From Deltaproteobacteria bacterium (lineage in GTDB: Bacteria; Desulfobacterota; DSM-4660; Desulfatiglandales; HGW-15): a stretch of DNA of 64,000 nucleotides. This document shows, one piece after another, positions 38,166-48,495 of this stretch. Both the position numbers and the translations under genes were made by a program. Location: the NCBI GenBank assembly GCA_016931115.1, contig JAFGFM010000038.1, positions 21,800-85,799 of the forward strand, given 5' to 3'. The first letter of the stretch is position 1, and each line of letters starts with the position of its first letter. Under the pieces are notes generated by a model that was not told where the DNA came from, did not search any database, and was given only the letters and a program-made list of their open reading frames with translations.

Positions 38166-38227
38166 TGTATCGGCTCTAAACTGATACTGTCATATGCAGC
38201 TTTATTCTCGATAACTGGGCTGATTAA
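38165..38227 (+). pseudogene. Remnant of a PIN/VapC toxin 5' end
   Basis: ATG overlaps the antitoxin stop; frame reads MYRL*TDTVICSFILDNWAD*, resembling a PIN start 'MYLLDTDTVIYS..' with a stop where the first catalytic Asp is expected. Confidence 0.5.
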
Positions 38228-38427
38228 AAGTATCCATGATTTCTATCCGGGTATGCAAGGGGCGGATCAGAAAAATTAAACAGATTTAGTTTTTTCACAC
38301 ATATTTCATTATTGGTTCATACTCAATTCACAGGCAGGTTTTAGGATACTGTCAAATTAAGAAAAAGGTTTAACAGGTAACTATTAATATCATCGAATAA
38401 TAGCAATACATAATATCAGGAGGGTGT

Positions 38428-41400
38428 ATGGCGGCAAATATCAGGAATCTTGTTTTATCCCTTTTGTTTTTTGGTATGGCGTTTTTATTTCCGGGGCAGC
38501 TAGTTACGGCCCAGCAGGTGCAAACCGGTCAGCCTCTTCAGATATTAAAAATAATCCCGGATGGTGAAGATATCTCTGTTTCAACCAGGATAGTGGTCCA
38601 GTTCAACAGGGCGGTTGTGCCGGTTGGTCCAATGGACAGAAAGGCATCAGAGATCCCCATAACAATAACGCCAGAAGTCAAAGGCCGCTGGCGGTGGCTC
38701 AATACATCTACCCTTGCATTTACGCTTGATGATGATTCCTCTCTTAAACCTGCAACCCGGTATGAGATAGAGGCAAGGCCCGGTATAAAGGCAGAGGATG
38801 GCGCAACCATGATTAGAGCAATAAAGCGCACCTTTATTACTGAGCGGCCAAAGGTTGTGCACAACTGGTTTAAAACATGGAGGTCCCCGACCCACCCTGT
38901 TGTAAGGGTGATCTTTAATATGCCTGTTACAAAAGATTCGGTAGAAGAACATCTTTATATGCATCAGGGGTGGCTTAAGGAGGGGAGGGTAAAGGTAAAG
39001 GCAGAGCCGGATGAGACAGAAAAGGAGTTGCCAGATATCCTGCCCCTTCCCGGTGAAGAGGGCATGGCCCTTGTCATCCATAAGGATAAAACTGAGGAAC
39101 CCCCTGAGGAGCTATCCCTGTTTGATAAGATATACAATTATATTGCTGGCCTTTTTTTAGACAGGCCGCAGAAAATAGAAAAGGAAAAAAAGCCTGAGAT
39201 AAATATCTCAGGTCCGCAGCGTGTCTGGTTGATTGCCCCTGAAAAGGAGCTGAAGGAGAACACGACTGTATATATCAGGGTGGAGCCGGGGCTTGAACCC
39301 GATTCAGGAACAGAGAAAGGTGTTGAAGATAGAGAACTGGTTTCATTTGACACATTTCCTGAGTTCACATTTAACGGCTTTGAATGCTTTGATATGAATC
39401 ACAACCGGGTATCCATTAACCCTGGTGATGTGTCTTATAAGGGTAATCTATGCAACCCTATGCAGCCTGCCATACTGAAATTTTCCTCGCCGGTCTTAAC
39501 TTCTGAGATAAAAAAGAATGTAAGGTTCAAACCTCAACTATATGATCCGGAGGCCGGGGATGAGGGGGAGGATGAATACTCCCAATTGAACAGGCCCTAC
39601 TCCAGGGATCAGCTCTATTATTCATATGTCCCAAGGCTCCTTAAGGCAGCCCAGGATTATCAGGTAAGTATCCGCCCCGATTTGCGGGATGAATTCGGAC
39701 GCACCCTGAAAAAGGAGATCACTATAAATTTCGCCACTGATCACAGGCCCCCTGACTATCAGCTTACAAACCAGATCGCCATACTTGAAAAGGATGTTGA
39801 TACAGATGTCCCGGTATATGTCACTAATATTGATAAGCTACATCTGTTTTATGACAGAATAACTTCACAGGGTGCCGACTCCGGACTCTCTAAAGAGTTG
39901 ACTCTGCCTGAAGCAAAGGACCTGTCAGTCAAGCTCCCAATGCAGGTGAGGGATATGCTTGGAAACGAGTCGGGCGTGATTGTGGGTTCTGTGGATACCA
40001 GACCATATATCCAAAAGTGGGAGGATTATAATAAATTTTTTGCCGAGGTAACCCCATTTCAGGTGCATGTTAAGAGGGGCCATTTCAATACGATTGCATG
40101 GGTAACAGACCTTGCAACAGGTAACCCGGTTGAGGATGCAGAGGTCACAATATACAGGGCAAAGGCCATGACCCTGACAGCCTCTCCAGAAATCCTTGCC
40201 CGTGGCATAACCGGGACAGATGGCGCAGCAACCCTTGAAGGTTTGGAAAAACTGGACCCTGATACAAAATATATATACGGGTATGGCAGATCATATGAGA
40301 TCTTCTTTACAAAGGTGGAAAAGGGGAGAGAGATGGCGCTTCTCCCAATGGACTACAACTTCCTCATGAATACTTACAGCGCCTCCCATGACACCGTATT
40401 CTCCTCATCAAGAGGAAAATACGGGTACATACGGACATGGGGCACAACGGCCCAGGGAGTGTACAGGGCCGGAGACGCTATCCAGTACAAGATATATGTA
40501 AGAAATCAGGATAATGAAAGATTAATTGCTGCACCGGACAATTCATATTCCCTCAAGGTAATAGACCCTATGGACAAGACTGTTCATGAACTGAAGGATA
40601 TTACCCTTTCGGAATTTGGCGCATTTGATGGTGAGTTCACAGTACCGGAAACAGGGGCGGTAGGGTGGTATCGCTTTGAACTTGCCGCATCATATACAAA
40701 GACAACCTGGGAACCAATGATGGTGCTGGTTAGTGATTTCACGCCATCGCCATTCAAGGTGACAACAGACCTGAACGGTAAGCTGTTCAGGCCGGGTGAC
40801 ATGATCGCAATTACTACCCTTGCAAAACTTCATGGAGGCGGGCCATACACGGATGCATCAGCAAGGGTTACAGCTACACTTAATAAAACGGAGTTCACAT
40901 CCAGTGATCCTTTAGCCAGGGGCTTTTACTTTGACAGCTCTAGCCCTGAAACACCTGAGGAGATTACCCTCGCCCAGAAAGAGGGCACCATTGATGACAA
41001 AGGTTCACTTTTAACGGATATCAAGCTCCCTGAAAGCACCATATATTTTGGTAAACTCACCATAGAGAGCGCTGTAAGGGATGACAGGGGGAAATATATC
41101 TCATCAAGAAGCAATGCCGATTATGCATCAAGAGAGAGGTTTGCGGGTCTGCGATCAGACACCTGGATATTAAAACAGGGTGAAGCATCCTCTGTAGAGG
41201 TAATAGTTGTTGATGCAAAAGGTAAACCCTTAAAGGGGATGCCGGTTACAGTCAGGGTTGAACACAGGGAAACAAAGGCAGCAAGGGTAAAGGGGGCAGG
41301 AAACGCATACCTGACACAGATGAACACCAGATGGGTTGAAGATGAAAAGCGGGTAGTAACATCCAATGATAAAGGGGTGGAGTTCAGTTTCACACCAGGG

Positions 41401-44358
41401 AACGCAGGCGGGTTTCGGATAATCGCTGCTGTAAAGGATTCAAAGGGAAAAGAGCATACCACCAGGCTCAAAAAATGGGTAGCAGGCAGTGGTGTGGTAC
41501 TGTGGGAGGATGATAATAAAAACGGCCTTGATATAGTCCCTGAAAAGAATGAATACAGGGTAGGTGAAAAGGCCAGGTATATGGTTAAAAACCCGTTCCC
41601 CGGTGCGAAGGCACTTATCACCATAGAAAGATATGGAACCATAAAGCACTGGGTGCAGACCCTTGAAACAGCAACACCCATTATAGAGTTTGAAATCGAA
41701 AAGGATTTTGTGCCGGGATATTATCTCTCTGTTGTTGTGGTGTCACCCAGGGTTGAGATGCCCCTGGGCGAAAACGATGTAGACCTTGGAAAACCTGCAT
41801 TCAGGATGGGATATGTACAGGGGAATGTGGCTGACCCATATAAGCAGATATCTGTAGAGGTCATCCCTGAAAAGGAGACCTGTAAACCGGGAGAGAGGGT
41901 AAAGGTAAATCTCCAGGCATCATACCGTAAAAAGGTAATTGATGAGCCGGTGGAATTTGCTGTTGCAGTACTGGATGAGGCGGTTCTGGACCTACTCATA
42001 AGAGGCGTAGACTATTTTGACCCATACAAGGGTTTTTATGAACTGGAAACCCTTGATATGCTTAACTACAGCCTGATCATGCAGCTTGTTGGCCGCCAGA
42101 AGTTTGAAAAAAAGGGGGCAGACCCGGCTGGCGACGGCGGGGGAGATCTTGGGTTAAGGAACCTGTTCAAGTTTGTAAGCTACTGGAACCCATCTATCAG
42201 GGCAGACAACAGCGGAAAGGCAAGTATAGAGTTCGAGGTGCCGGATAACCTTACAGGGTGGCGGGTTCTTGCAATGGCGGTTACACCGGGTGAAAGCATG
42301 GGGCTTGGTCAGGGCAGGTTCAATGTGAACCGGCCAATAGAGATAAGGCCTGTTATGCCGAACCAGGTTACAGAGGGTGACAGCTTTGAGGCAGGGTTCA
42401 GCATAATGAACCGGACAGACAAAGAGCGTGAACTTGATGTAAACATTTCTGCAAGGGGTGCTATTAATACCAGTGAAGAAGGACGTTATTTAAAATCCAC
42501 CCTTAAGGTAAAGGTGAAGCCATATAAACGTGTAAACGTTTTTATGCCGATAAAGAGCAGGGGTGAGGGTAAAATAAAATTTATTGCAAGGGCAGGCGAT
42601 TCAATCGATCAGGACGGGGCAATATTTGAACTTGATGTACGTAAAATGGCTAGCCTTGAGACATCAGCCAAATATGGAACCGCTGATTCTGAAACAGTCA
42701 CCGAGTCATTGAATTTCCCTGACAATATAAGAACCGATACAGGGGATCTGTTTGTAAACCTCTCGCCCACGGTTATTGGTAACCTTGAGGGGGCATTTAA
42801 GTATCTGCGAGATTATCCCTACAACTGCTGGGAGCAGAAGATTACAAAGGCAGTGATGGCCTCCCATTATATCAAACTTACAAAGTACATGGCCCCTGAC
42901 TTTGAGTGGAAGGATGCGAATGATATCCCCGATACCATGCTTGCGCTAGCAGCCAATTACCAGGCCCCTTCAGGGGGTATGTCATTTTATGTTCCGCAGG
43001 AGCAGTTTGTCTCTCCCTACTTAAGCGCATACACCGCTATCGCATTCAACTGGCTAAATGAGCGGGGATATAAAGTGCCTGAGGCTGTGGAAAAGCGCCT
43101 CTATGAGTATCTTGAAACCATGCTGAGAAAGGATGTTGCCCCTGATTTTTACTCAAGAGGTATGACCTCAACCGTGAGGGCTGTGGCCCTCGCGGCCCTT
43201 GCACAAAAGGGGAGACTAACCCTTGATGACCTGAACCGCTATTATCCCCATGTTAAAGAGATGGATATATTCGGCAAGGCCCACTTTCTTATGGCTGCAT
43301 CGTTCATAAATGGCGCTGAGGAGATGAGAAAAGATCTTTTTAATATGATCATCTCACAGTCTGACCAGACAGGGGGAAAGTTTATCATAAATGAGATATT
43401 TGATGATGGTTATGAGAGGATACTCACATCGCCCTTAAGAACAAACGCAGCGGTGCTGAGTGCAATCCTTGACTTTGAGAAGAGAGAAGAGGGTAAAACC
43501 CTCACAAAGGATATCCCCTTCAAAATGGTGAGATACATTACCCAGACCAGAAAACAGGGCGGCAGGTGGGAGAACACACAGGAGAATGTCTTCTGCATGA
43601 ATGCCCTTGTGGAATACAGCCTGGCTTATGAGGCAGTAAACCCGGATATGAGCATTACTGCATCAATAGGGGATGTTCCCTTGGGTAATGCAGTGTTTAA
43701 GGGTTTGACAGATGCCCCGGTTATCCTGAAAAGGGCCATGGAAGAGGGAGACCCTGGAAAAAGCACACAGGCCAGGATTACCAGGGATGGCACAGGCAGG
43801 TTCTATTACAGCGTGGGTATGTCATATGCCCCAAAGGAGATGAGAAAGGATAATATAGATGCCGGTATTGATATAAGAAGGGAATACAGCGTGGAGCGGG
43901 ATGGCAAATGGGTTCTTCTTAAAACCCCGATGCAAATAAAAAGAGGAGAACTTGTGAGGGTTGACCTTTACGTCTCCATCCCTGCGGCCAGGAACTTTCT
44001 TGTGGTGGATGATCATGTGCCGGGTGGTCTTGAACCTGTTAACAGGGATCTGGCCACAGCGTCGACAGTTGATGCAGGTAAGGCTAAATCAGACTATTCG
44101 GCTGACTCATGGTTTTTCCATTATGGCGACTGGTCATGGTACGGCATGTCAAGGTGGAGTTTTTACCATAAGGAGCTTAGGCACGATTCGGCAAGGTTCT
44201 ACTCTGAGTATCTTTCTCCAGGCAATTATCATTTGTCATACACAGCACAGGCAGTTGCTCCGGGTGAATTTACTGTCATGCCGGCCCATTCAGAGGAGAT
44301 GTATGACCCGGATGTGTTCGGTAAGAGTGCGCCTGCTGTTTTAAATGTGGAGAAATAA
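38428..44358 (+). CDS. Bacterial alpha-2-macroglobulin (YfhM-like)
   Basis: 1976 aa; MG domains; 'FKFVSYWNPSIRADNSGKASIEFEVPDNLTGWRVLAMAVTPGESMG'; thioester-type 'YPYNCWEQ'. Confidence 0.94.
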   Translation: MAANIRNLVLSLLFFGMAFLFPGQLVTAQQVQTGQPLQILKIIPDGEDISVSTRIVVQFNRAVVPVGPMDRKASEIPITITPEVKGRWRWLNTSTLAFTLDDDSSLKPATRYEIEARPGIKAEDGATMIRAIKRTFITERPKVVHNWFKTWRSPTHPVVRVIFNMPVTKDSVEEHLYMHQGWLKEGRVKVKAEPDETEKELPDILPLPGEEGMALVIHKDKTEEPPEELSLFDKIYNYIAGLFLDRPQKIEKEKKPEINISGPQRVWLIAPEKELKENTTVYIRVEPGLEPDSGTEKGVEDRELVSFDTFPEFTFNGFECFDMNHNRVSINPGDVSYKGNLCNPMQPAILKFSSPVLTSEIKKNVRFKPQLYDPEAGDEGEDEYSQLNRPYSRDQLYYSYVPRLLKAAQDYQVSIRPDLRDEFGRTLKKEITINFATDHRPPDYQLTNQIAILEKDVDTDVPVYVTNIDKLHLFYDRITSQGADSGLSKELTLPEAKDLSVKLPMQVRDMLGNESGVIVGSVDTRPYIQKWEDYNKFFAEVTPFQVHVKRGHFNTIAWVTDLATGNPVEDAEVTIYRAKAMTLTASPEILARGITGTDGAATLEGLEKLDPDTKYIYGYGRSYEIFFTKVEKGREMALLPMDYNFLMNTYSASHDTVFSSSRGKYGYIRTWGTTAQGVYRAGDAIQYKIYVRNQDNERLIAAPDNSYSLKVIDPMDKTVHELKDITLSEFGAFDGEFTVPETGAVGWYRFELAASYTKTTWEPMMVLVSDFTPSPFKVTTDLNGKLFRPGDMIAITTLAKLHGGGPYTDASARVTATLNKTEFTSSDPLARGFYFDSSSPETPEEITLAQKEGTIDDKGSLLTDIKLPESTIYFGKLTIESAVRDDRGKYISSRSNADYASRERFAGLRSDTWILKQGEASSVEVIVVDAKGKPLKGMPVTVRVEHRETKAARVKGAGNAYLTQMNTRWVEDEKRVVTSNDKGVEFSFTPGNAGGFRIIAAVKDSKGKEHTTRLKKWVAGSGVVLWEDDNKNGLDIVPEKNEYRVGEKARYMVKNPFPGAKALITIERYGTIKHWVQTLETATPIIEFEIEKDFVPGYYLSVVVVSPRVEMPLGENDVDLGKPAFRMGYVQGNVADPYKQISVEVIPEKETCKPGERVKVNLQASYRKKVIDEPVEFAVAVLDEAVLDLLIRGVDYFDPYKGFYELETLDMLNYSLIMQLVGRQKFEKKGADPAGDGGGDLGLRNLFKFVSYWNPSIRADNSGKASIEFEVPDNLTGWRVLAMAVTPGESMGLGQGRFNVNRPIEIRPVMPNQVTEGDSFEAGFSIMNRTDKERELDVNISARGAINTSEEGRYLKSTLKVKVKPYKRVNVFMPIKSRGEGKIKFIARAGDSIDQDGAIFELDVRKMASLETSAKYGTADSETVTESLNFPDNIRTDTGDLFVNLSPTVIGNLEGAFKYLRDYPYNCWEQKITKAVMASHYIKLTKYMAPDFEWKDANDIPDTMLALAANYQAPSGGMSFYVPQEQFVSPYLSAYTAIAFNWLNERGYKVPEAVEKRLYEYLETMLRKDVAPDFYSRGMTSTVRAVALAALAQKGRLTLDDLNRYYPHVKEMDIFGKAHFLMAASFINGAEEMRKDLFNMIISQSDQTGGKFIINEIFDDGYERILTSPLRTNAAVLSAILDFEKREEGKTLTKDIPFKMVRYITQTRKQGGRWENTQENVFCMNALVEYSLAYEAVNPDMSITASIGDVPLGNAVFKGLTDAPVILKRAMEEGDPGKSTQARITRDGTGRFYYSVGMSYAPKEMRKDNIDAGIDIRREYSVERDGKWVLLKTPMQIKRGELVRVDLYVSIPAARNFLVVDDHVPGGLEPVNRDLATASTVDAGKAKSDYSADSWFFHYGDWSWYGMSRWSFYHKELRHDSARFYSEYLSPGNYHLSYTAQAVAPGEFTVMPAHSEEMYDPDVFGKSAPAVLNVEK

Positions 44359-44364
44359 AGAGTA

Positions 44365-44439
44365 ATCGCAAAGACGCTAAGAACGCAAAGGAATCAAAAC
44401 GATTATTTTAAATAATACTTTTAACTTTGCGGGCTTTGT
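44365..44439. repeat. Cys-gene-free intergenic inverted-repeat element with 'cgcaaagacgctaagaacgcaaag' left arm and 'ctttgcgggctttgtg' right arm
   Basis: Arms read directly between the A2M and pbpC genes; imperfect complementarity. Confidence 0.55.
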
Positions 44440-44478
44440 GTTTTGAGTGAGCAAAGCGAACGGGCGGTTTAATAAAAA

Positions 44479-46716
44479 ATGATGTGGCAGGAGATACTCA
44501 TGAAATATATCCTGAAAATATTCAACGCCAGATTTTTAAGGGTTTCGGTTATCACTATCACCCTGCTTGCATTAACCTTTATATTGAAAAGCATCATCGA
44601 TATCAAACCCATACCACAAACCCTTATCCCTGATGCATCTGATATAAGAAGGGTTCGTGTGCTTGACCGGAACCATGAGCCACTTACTGTAACATATCAG
44701 AACGAATGGAATACACACGATTATGTGCCTTTGTATGAGATACCCGAATTTATACAGCAGATATTTATAATTGCCGAGGATAAAAGGTTTTTTCACCATT
44801 CAGGTATAGATCGGCTGGCGCGATTTAACGCAGCATGGCAGAATTTGAGGGCAATGGGTGGTGTGAGGGGCGCAAGCACCATAACCGAGCAGGTTATAAA
44901 GATGATCCATCCCAGGCCCAGGACAATCTGGTCAAGGTGGCTTGAGGGTATTGAGGCTGAGGTTCTAGAAAGGGGGTTTTCAAAGGCTGAGATACTGGAG
45001 TTTTACCTGAATGAAGTCCCTTATGCCTCTAACCGGAGAGGCATTGTACAGGCAGCACGATACTATTTTGACCGTGATATCGATACCCTGAGCAGGAAGG
45101 AGATGCTTGCCCTTGCTGCACTGGTGCGCGCCCCCTCCAGATTTGATATGCGGAGAGATCCAGGTAATATAAACGCGCCTGTAAAAAGGGTTGCATTGCT
45201 CGCTATAAAAAATGGCATACTAAATGAAAAGGAGGCAGCAGAGACCATCAAAGAGGAAATCAGGATTAAAGACACAGGCCTCCCTGTTGAGGCGGGCCAT
45301 TTTGTGGGGTTTATCCTTGATAACCCGGATAACCTTAATTATGTGAAAAAGGGGGAGCTCATCACAACCCTTGACTCATCTATCCAGAAGACAGCCAAGA
45401 CCATACTTGATAACCACATGGCAACCCTTTCAGATAAGGGGGTAAAGAACGGGGCTGTGCTTGTAGTGGATAATAGAACAAGGGAGATCAATGCATGGGT
45501 TGTTAATGGTACAAGATCAGCGGATGTTCAGGCCAGTTGGATAGATGCAGTAACAGCGCCCAGACAGCCAGGATCAACCCTGAAACCATTTGTCTATGCC
45601 CTTGCCCTTGAAAAGGGTTGGTCACCTGCGACTATTATTGATGATTCACCACTTTCTGAAGCAGTGGGTAACGGGCTACATGTCTACAACAATTACAGCA
45701 GGATACATTATGGCAACCTGCCTTTAAGACAGTGTCTGGGCAATTCACTTAACATCCCTGCATTAAAGACACTGATGTTTACAGGGGTAAAGAGTTTTCT
45801 TTTGTGCCTCAAAGATATTGGGATGCAGAGCCTTGAAAAGCAGCCTGATTTTTATGGTGATGGGCTTGTGCTTGGAAACGGGGAGATCACACTCTTTGAA
45901 CTGGTACAGGCATATGCAACCCTTGCATCTCAGGGGCTCTTTATGCCCCTAAAGATGATTTCGGATGAGATACCTGAAACAGGAGGGCGGGTAAGGGTAT
46001 TCTCCCCTGAAGCAGCATCCCTTATAGGAAACATTCTTTCCGATTCAAACGCGAGAAGGCTTGAGTTTGGTTCAGGTGGCGTACTTAATTTCCCTGTGCA
46101 GACAGCCGTAAAGACAGGTACCTCAAATGATTATCGTGACGCCTGGGCAGTGGGGTACACAGATGATTACACTGTTGGGGTATGGATGGGTAACCTGGAT
46201 AGAGCAGCAATGAATAAAATAACTGGGGCAAAGGGGCCGGCAATTGTGCTAAGATCTGTGTTCGCAGAACTTAACCGGAACAAAGAAACTAGGCCGCTTT
46301 ACCTGAGCCCAAAGCTTGTGCAGGCTGATGTATGCAGGGATACTGACCTGATGGATGATGGCAATTGCCTTACAGTGAGTGAATGGTTTATCCCCGGTTC
46401 AACACCTGACAAAACATCAACCTCAGAGGCTCCAAAAGAAGAGATTGTGGCGATGATCCAGCCATCACCCGGCCTCCTTTTGGCCATGGACCCGCGCATA
46501 CCTGATGATCATGAGGCATTCCTCTTCAGCCTCTCCGGGGTCAGGAATAGGTCAAAGGTTGAATGGTATGTAGATAATAATCTCACAGCAGTAACAGAAA
46601 CAGGGGATTATCTATGGCCCATGAGCCGGGGCGGGCACACTGTTTTGGCGAGGGTTATTGCTGCAGATGATAAAATTAAATCGGAAACACAGCCGGTAAC
46701 CTTTTTAGTAAAATAG
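44479..46716 (+). CDS. pbpC: Penicillin-binding protein 1C
   Basis: Transglycosylase 'IIAEDKRFFHHSGIDRLARFNAAWQNL...RGASTITEQVIKMIHPRPRT'; transpeptidase 'APRQPGSTLKPFVYALALEKG', 'VKTGTSNDYRDAWAVGYTDDYTVGVWMGN'; C-terminal BiPBP domain. Confidence 0.95.
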   Translation: MMWQEILMKYILKIFNARFLRVSVITITLLALTFILKSIIDIKPIPQTLIPDASDIRRVRVLDRNHEPLTVTYQNEWNTHDYVPLYEIPEFIQQIFIIAEDKRFFHHSGIDRLARFNAAWQNLRAMGGVRGASTITEQVIKMIHPRPRTIWSRWLEGIEAEVLERGFSKAEILEFYLNEVPYASNRRGIVQAARYYFDRDIDTLSRKEMLALAALVRAPSRFDMRRDPGNINAPVKRVALLAIKNGILNEKEAAETIKEEIRIKDTGLPVEAGHFVGFILDNPDNLNYVKKGELITTLDSSIQKTAKTILDNHMATLSDKGVKNGAVLVVDNRTREINAWVVNGTRSADVQASWIDAVTAPRQPGSTLKPFVYALALEKGWSPATIIDDSPLSEAVGNGLHVYNNYSRIHYGNLPLRQCLGNSLNIPALKTLMFTGVKSFLLCLKDIGMQSLEKQPDFYGDGLVLGNGEITLFELVQAYATLASQGLFMPLKMISDEIPETGGRVRVFSPEAASLIGNILSDSNARRLEFGSGGVLNFPVQTAVKTGTSNDYRDAWAVGYTDDYTVGVWMGNLDRAAMNKITGAKGPAIVLRSVFAELNRNKETRPLYLSPKLVQADVCRDTDLMDDGNCLTVSEWFIPGSTPDKTSTSEAPKEEIVAMIQPSPGLLLAMDPRIPDDHEAFLFSLSGVRNRSKVEWYVDNNLTAVTETGDYLWPMSRGGHTVLARVIAADDKIKSETQPVTFLVK

Positions 46717-46775
46717 ACAAATAAATAGTTATCCAGAGTGATTGAGTCGCTATAAGGTTGATGACCAATATTTCT

Positions 46776-46803
46776 GTAGGGGCAGGCCTATGTGCCTGCC
46801 CTA
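46776..46803. repeat. Palindromic repeat GTAGGGGCAGGC-CTATGT-GCCTGCCCTA
   Basis: Inverted arms read directly. Confidence 0.85.
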
Positions 46804-47012
46804 AGGTGTGGGGATATTGAGGAAATGTTTCGCAAGGACTGGGGTTGCCCTTATAAAGGTATGACCAGAGAAAAATTCTGACCCCAGGTTTATGCATGTT
46901 ACATAAGATGACATTAAAAAATTTCTCCCACGAAAATTCAGGAAAACACATGGTCAGGGTTTATCCCCGACCGAGTCATTGAATATCGATTAACATTGGG
47001 GGGTAAAACAAT

Positions 47013-47693
47013 ATGAAAAAAATCATATTAAATATTTTGATACTGTTACTATCCACTTCATTTGTATACTCAGAGGATAAAGAGGATTGTAAAATCCTAT
47101 TCGAAGAATTGTATGAATACACAAAAAAAGAGGTCATATCTGGCATTGATTTAAGCAAGTGCAGGGATGTTGTAAAGCAGTTAAAATCATTCGGTTACTA
47201 TGAGGATATAATAGTAAAAGATGATGGTTCATCTGAGGAGTATGAACTGGCATACTTATATGCAGTTATATGTGAGAAAACACAGCCTGATCTCGGTATA
47301 CCAGCCTTTATTGAGCATCTTAAGGACAGCAGTAATTCGGCATCAGAATTGCTGTCTACCTCTTTTGAAAGTTTATTCAGGCTACATCCCGAAATGGTAA
47401 TGGATGAAATACAAAAACAGGATAAAACTACACAGGATTATCTCCTGCAAAAATTATATTGGGGCTTTTTAAACAATGAAGACAGTGAAATAGTCGAAAC
47501 TATAGATGGGAAAACAGAATTAAAAAAATATATTTTGAATGCAACGAATTATGAAGATACTTTTTATAAAGTATACCCTGTGTTAAAGGAAAAACATGAT
47601 AAATATAAAAGATCCATAGAATATATCTTTGAAAACTGCAGATCATATTTTAAGTGGGCTGAAGAAAACCAAAAAGAGTCTGAGAAGAAATGA
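47013..47693 (+). CDS. Exported hypothetical protein
   Basis: Signal peptide 'MKKIILNILILLLSTSFVYS'; no family recognised. Confidence 0.65.
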   Translation: MKKIILNILILLLSTSFVYSEDKEDCKILFEELYEYTKKEVISGIDLSKCRDVVKQLKSFGYYEDIIVKDDGSSEEYELAYLYAVICEKTQPDLGIPAFIEHLKDSSNSASELLSTSFESLFRLHPEMVMDEIQKQDKTTQDYLLQKLYWGFLNNEDSEIVETIDGKTELKKYILNATNYEDTFYKVYPVLKEKHDKYKRSIEYIFENCRSYFKWAEENQKESEKK

Positions 47694-47824
47694 CGATAAT
47701 ATTTTAGACTCAATCTTTTCTGGAAAAATAAATCATTTTTCGCTGTTATTTCATTTTATATTCATAATGTTTTCATACAAGAGGATTAAAATTCTTCCAA
47801 ACACTCAATAACAGGGAGAATGAT

Positions 47825-48313
47825 ATGAAAACAATGAACGCAGTGAATGATTCCTATATCGGTCAAATTCGGGTTCAATATGGTTCTGATACGCTTATTG
47901 CCCCTGGCGTAAGGATTATAATAAGAGATCATGCCGGAAAGATCCTGCTGGTCAAAAGAACAGCAACAAATAAATGGGAAATTCCTGCTGGCTCTGTTGA
48001 GACGGATGAAAGTATACTGGAGGCAGCCAGGCATGAGGTGTTTGACATAACAGGTCTGAGTGTCGGCCAATTAAAACCCTTTGCATATTATTCCGACCCT
48101 GTATATCAACTGGAATGTGAGGGCGGGGAAAAGGTCCAGCAATATATAATGGCCTTTATCACAGAGGATTACTCAGGGGAGCTGTTAAAATCGACTGAGG
48201 GGATATCTGATATGGGCTTTTATTTTTTAAATAATTTGCCTGAGATAGCTGATGCCCATATTGAAACTATACATGATCTGTTCAGGTATCAGGGGGCGAT
48301 TATTTTGAAATAG
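47825..48313 (+). CDS. NUDIX hydrolase
   Basis: 'WEIPAGSVETDESILEAARHEVFDITGLSVG' Nudix-like; the canonical REUxEE positions are degenerate ('RHEVFDITG'). Confidence 0.8.
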   Translation: MKTMNAVNDSYIGQIRVQYGSDTLIAPGVRIIIRDHAGKILLVKRTATNKWEIPAGSVETDESILEAARHEVFDITGLSVGQLKPFAYYSDPVYQLECEGGEKVQQYIMAFITEDYSGELLKSTEGISDMGFYFLNNLPEIADAHIETIHDLFRYQGAIILK

Positions 48314-48334
48314 GGGTTCATCATAAGCGAAAAG

Positions 48335-48362
48335 GTAGGGGCGAAAAATTTTTCGCCCCTAC
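48335..48362. repeat. Perfect 28-bp palindrome GTAGGGGCGAAAAATTTTTCGCCCCTAC
   Basis: Exact self-complementarity. Confidence 0.95.
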
Positions 48363-48495
48363 AGGAGTTCCCTAAAAAAATAAACTCGTATTATGCACGA
48401 ATCATTTTTGGTTTTTAAAACCAGCACCAGAGGTGCGGAATATTAATAGAATGAAGGATATGAAATAATTATTAGCTCCAGCGAAGCGAAAAATT

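Noticed and set aside
41121-41681. Minus-strand 186-aa ORF inside the alpha-2-macroglobulin gene
   Set aside because: Antisense shadow, no supporting features.
38428-46716. A2M + pbpC as a novel defence system
   Set aside because: Known, widespread bacterial pairing (YfhM/PbpC); only the thioester state is noted.
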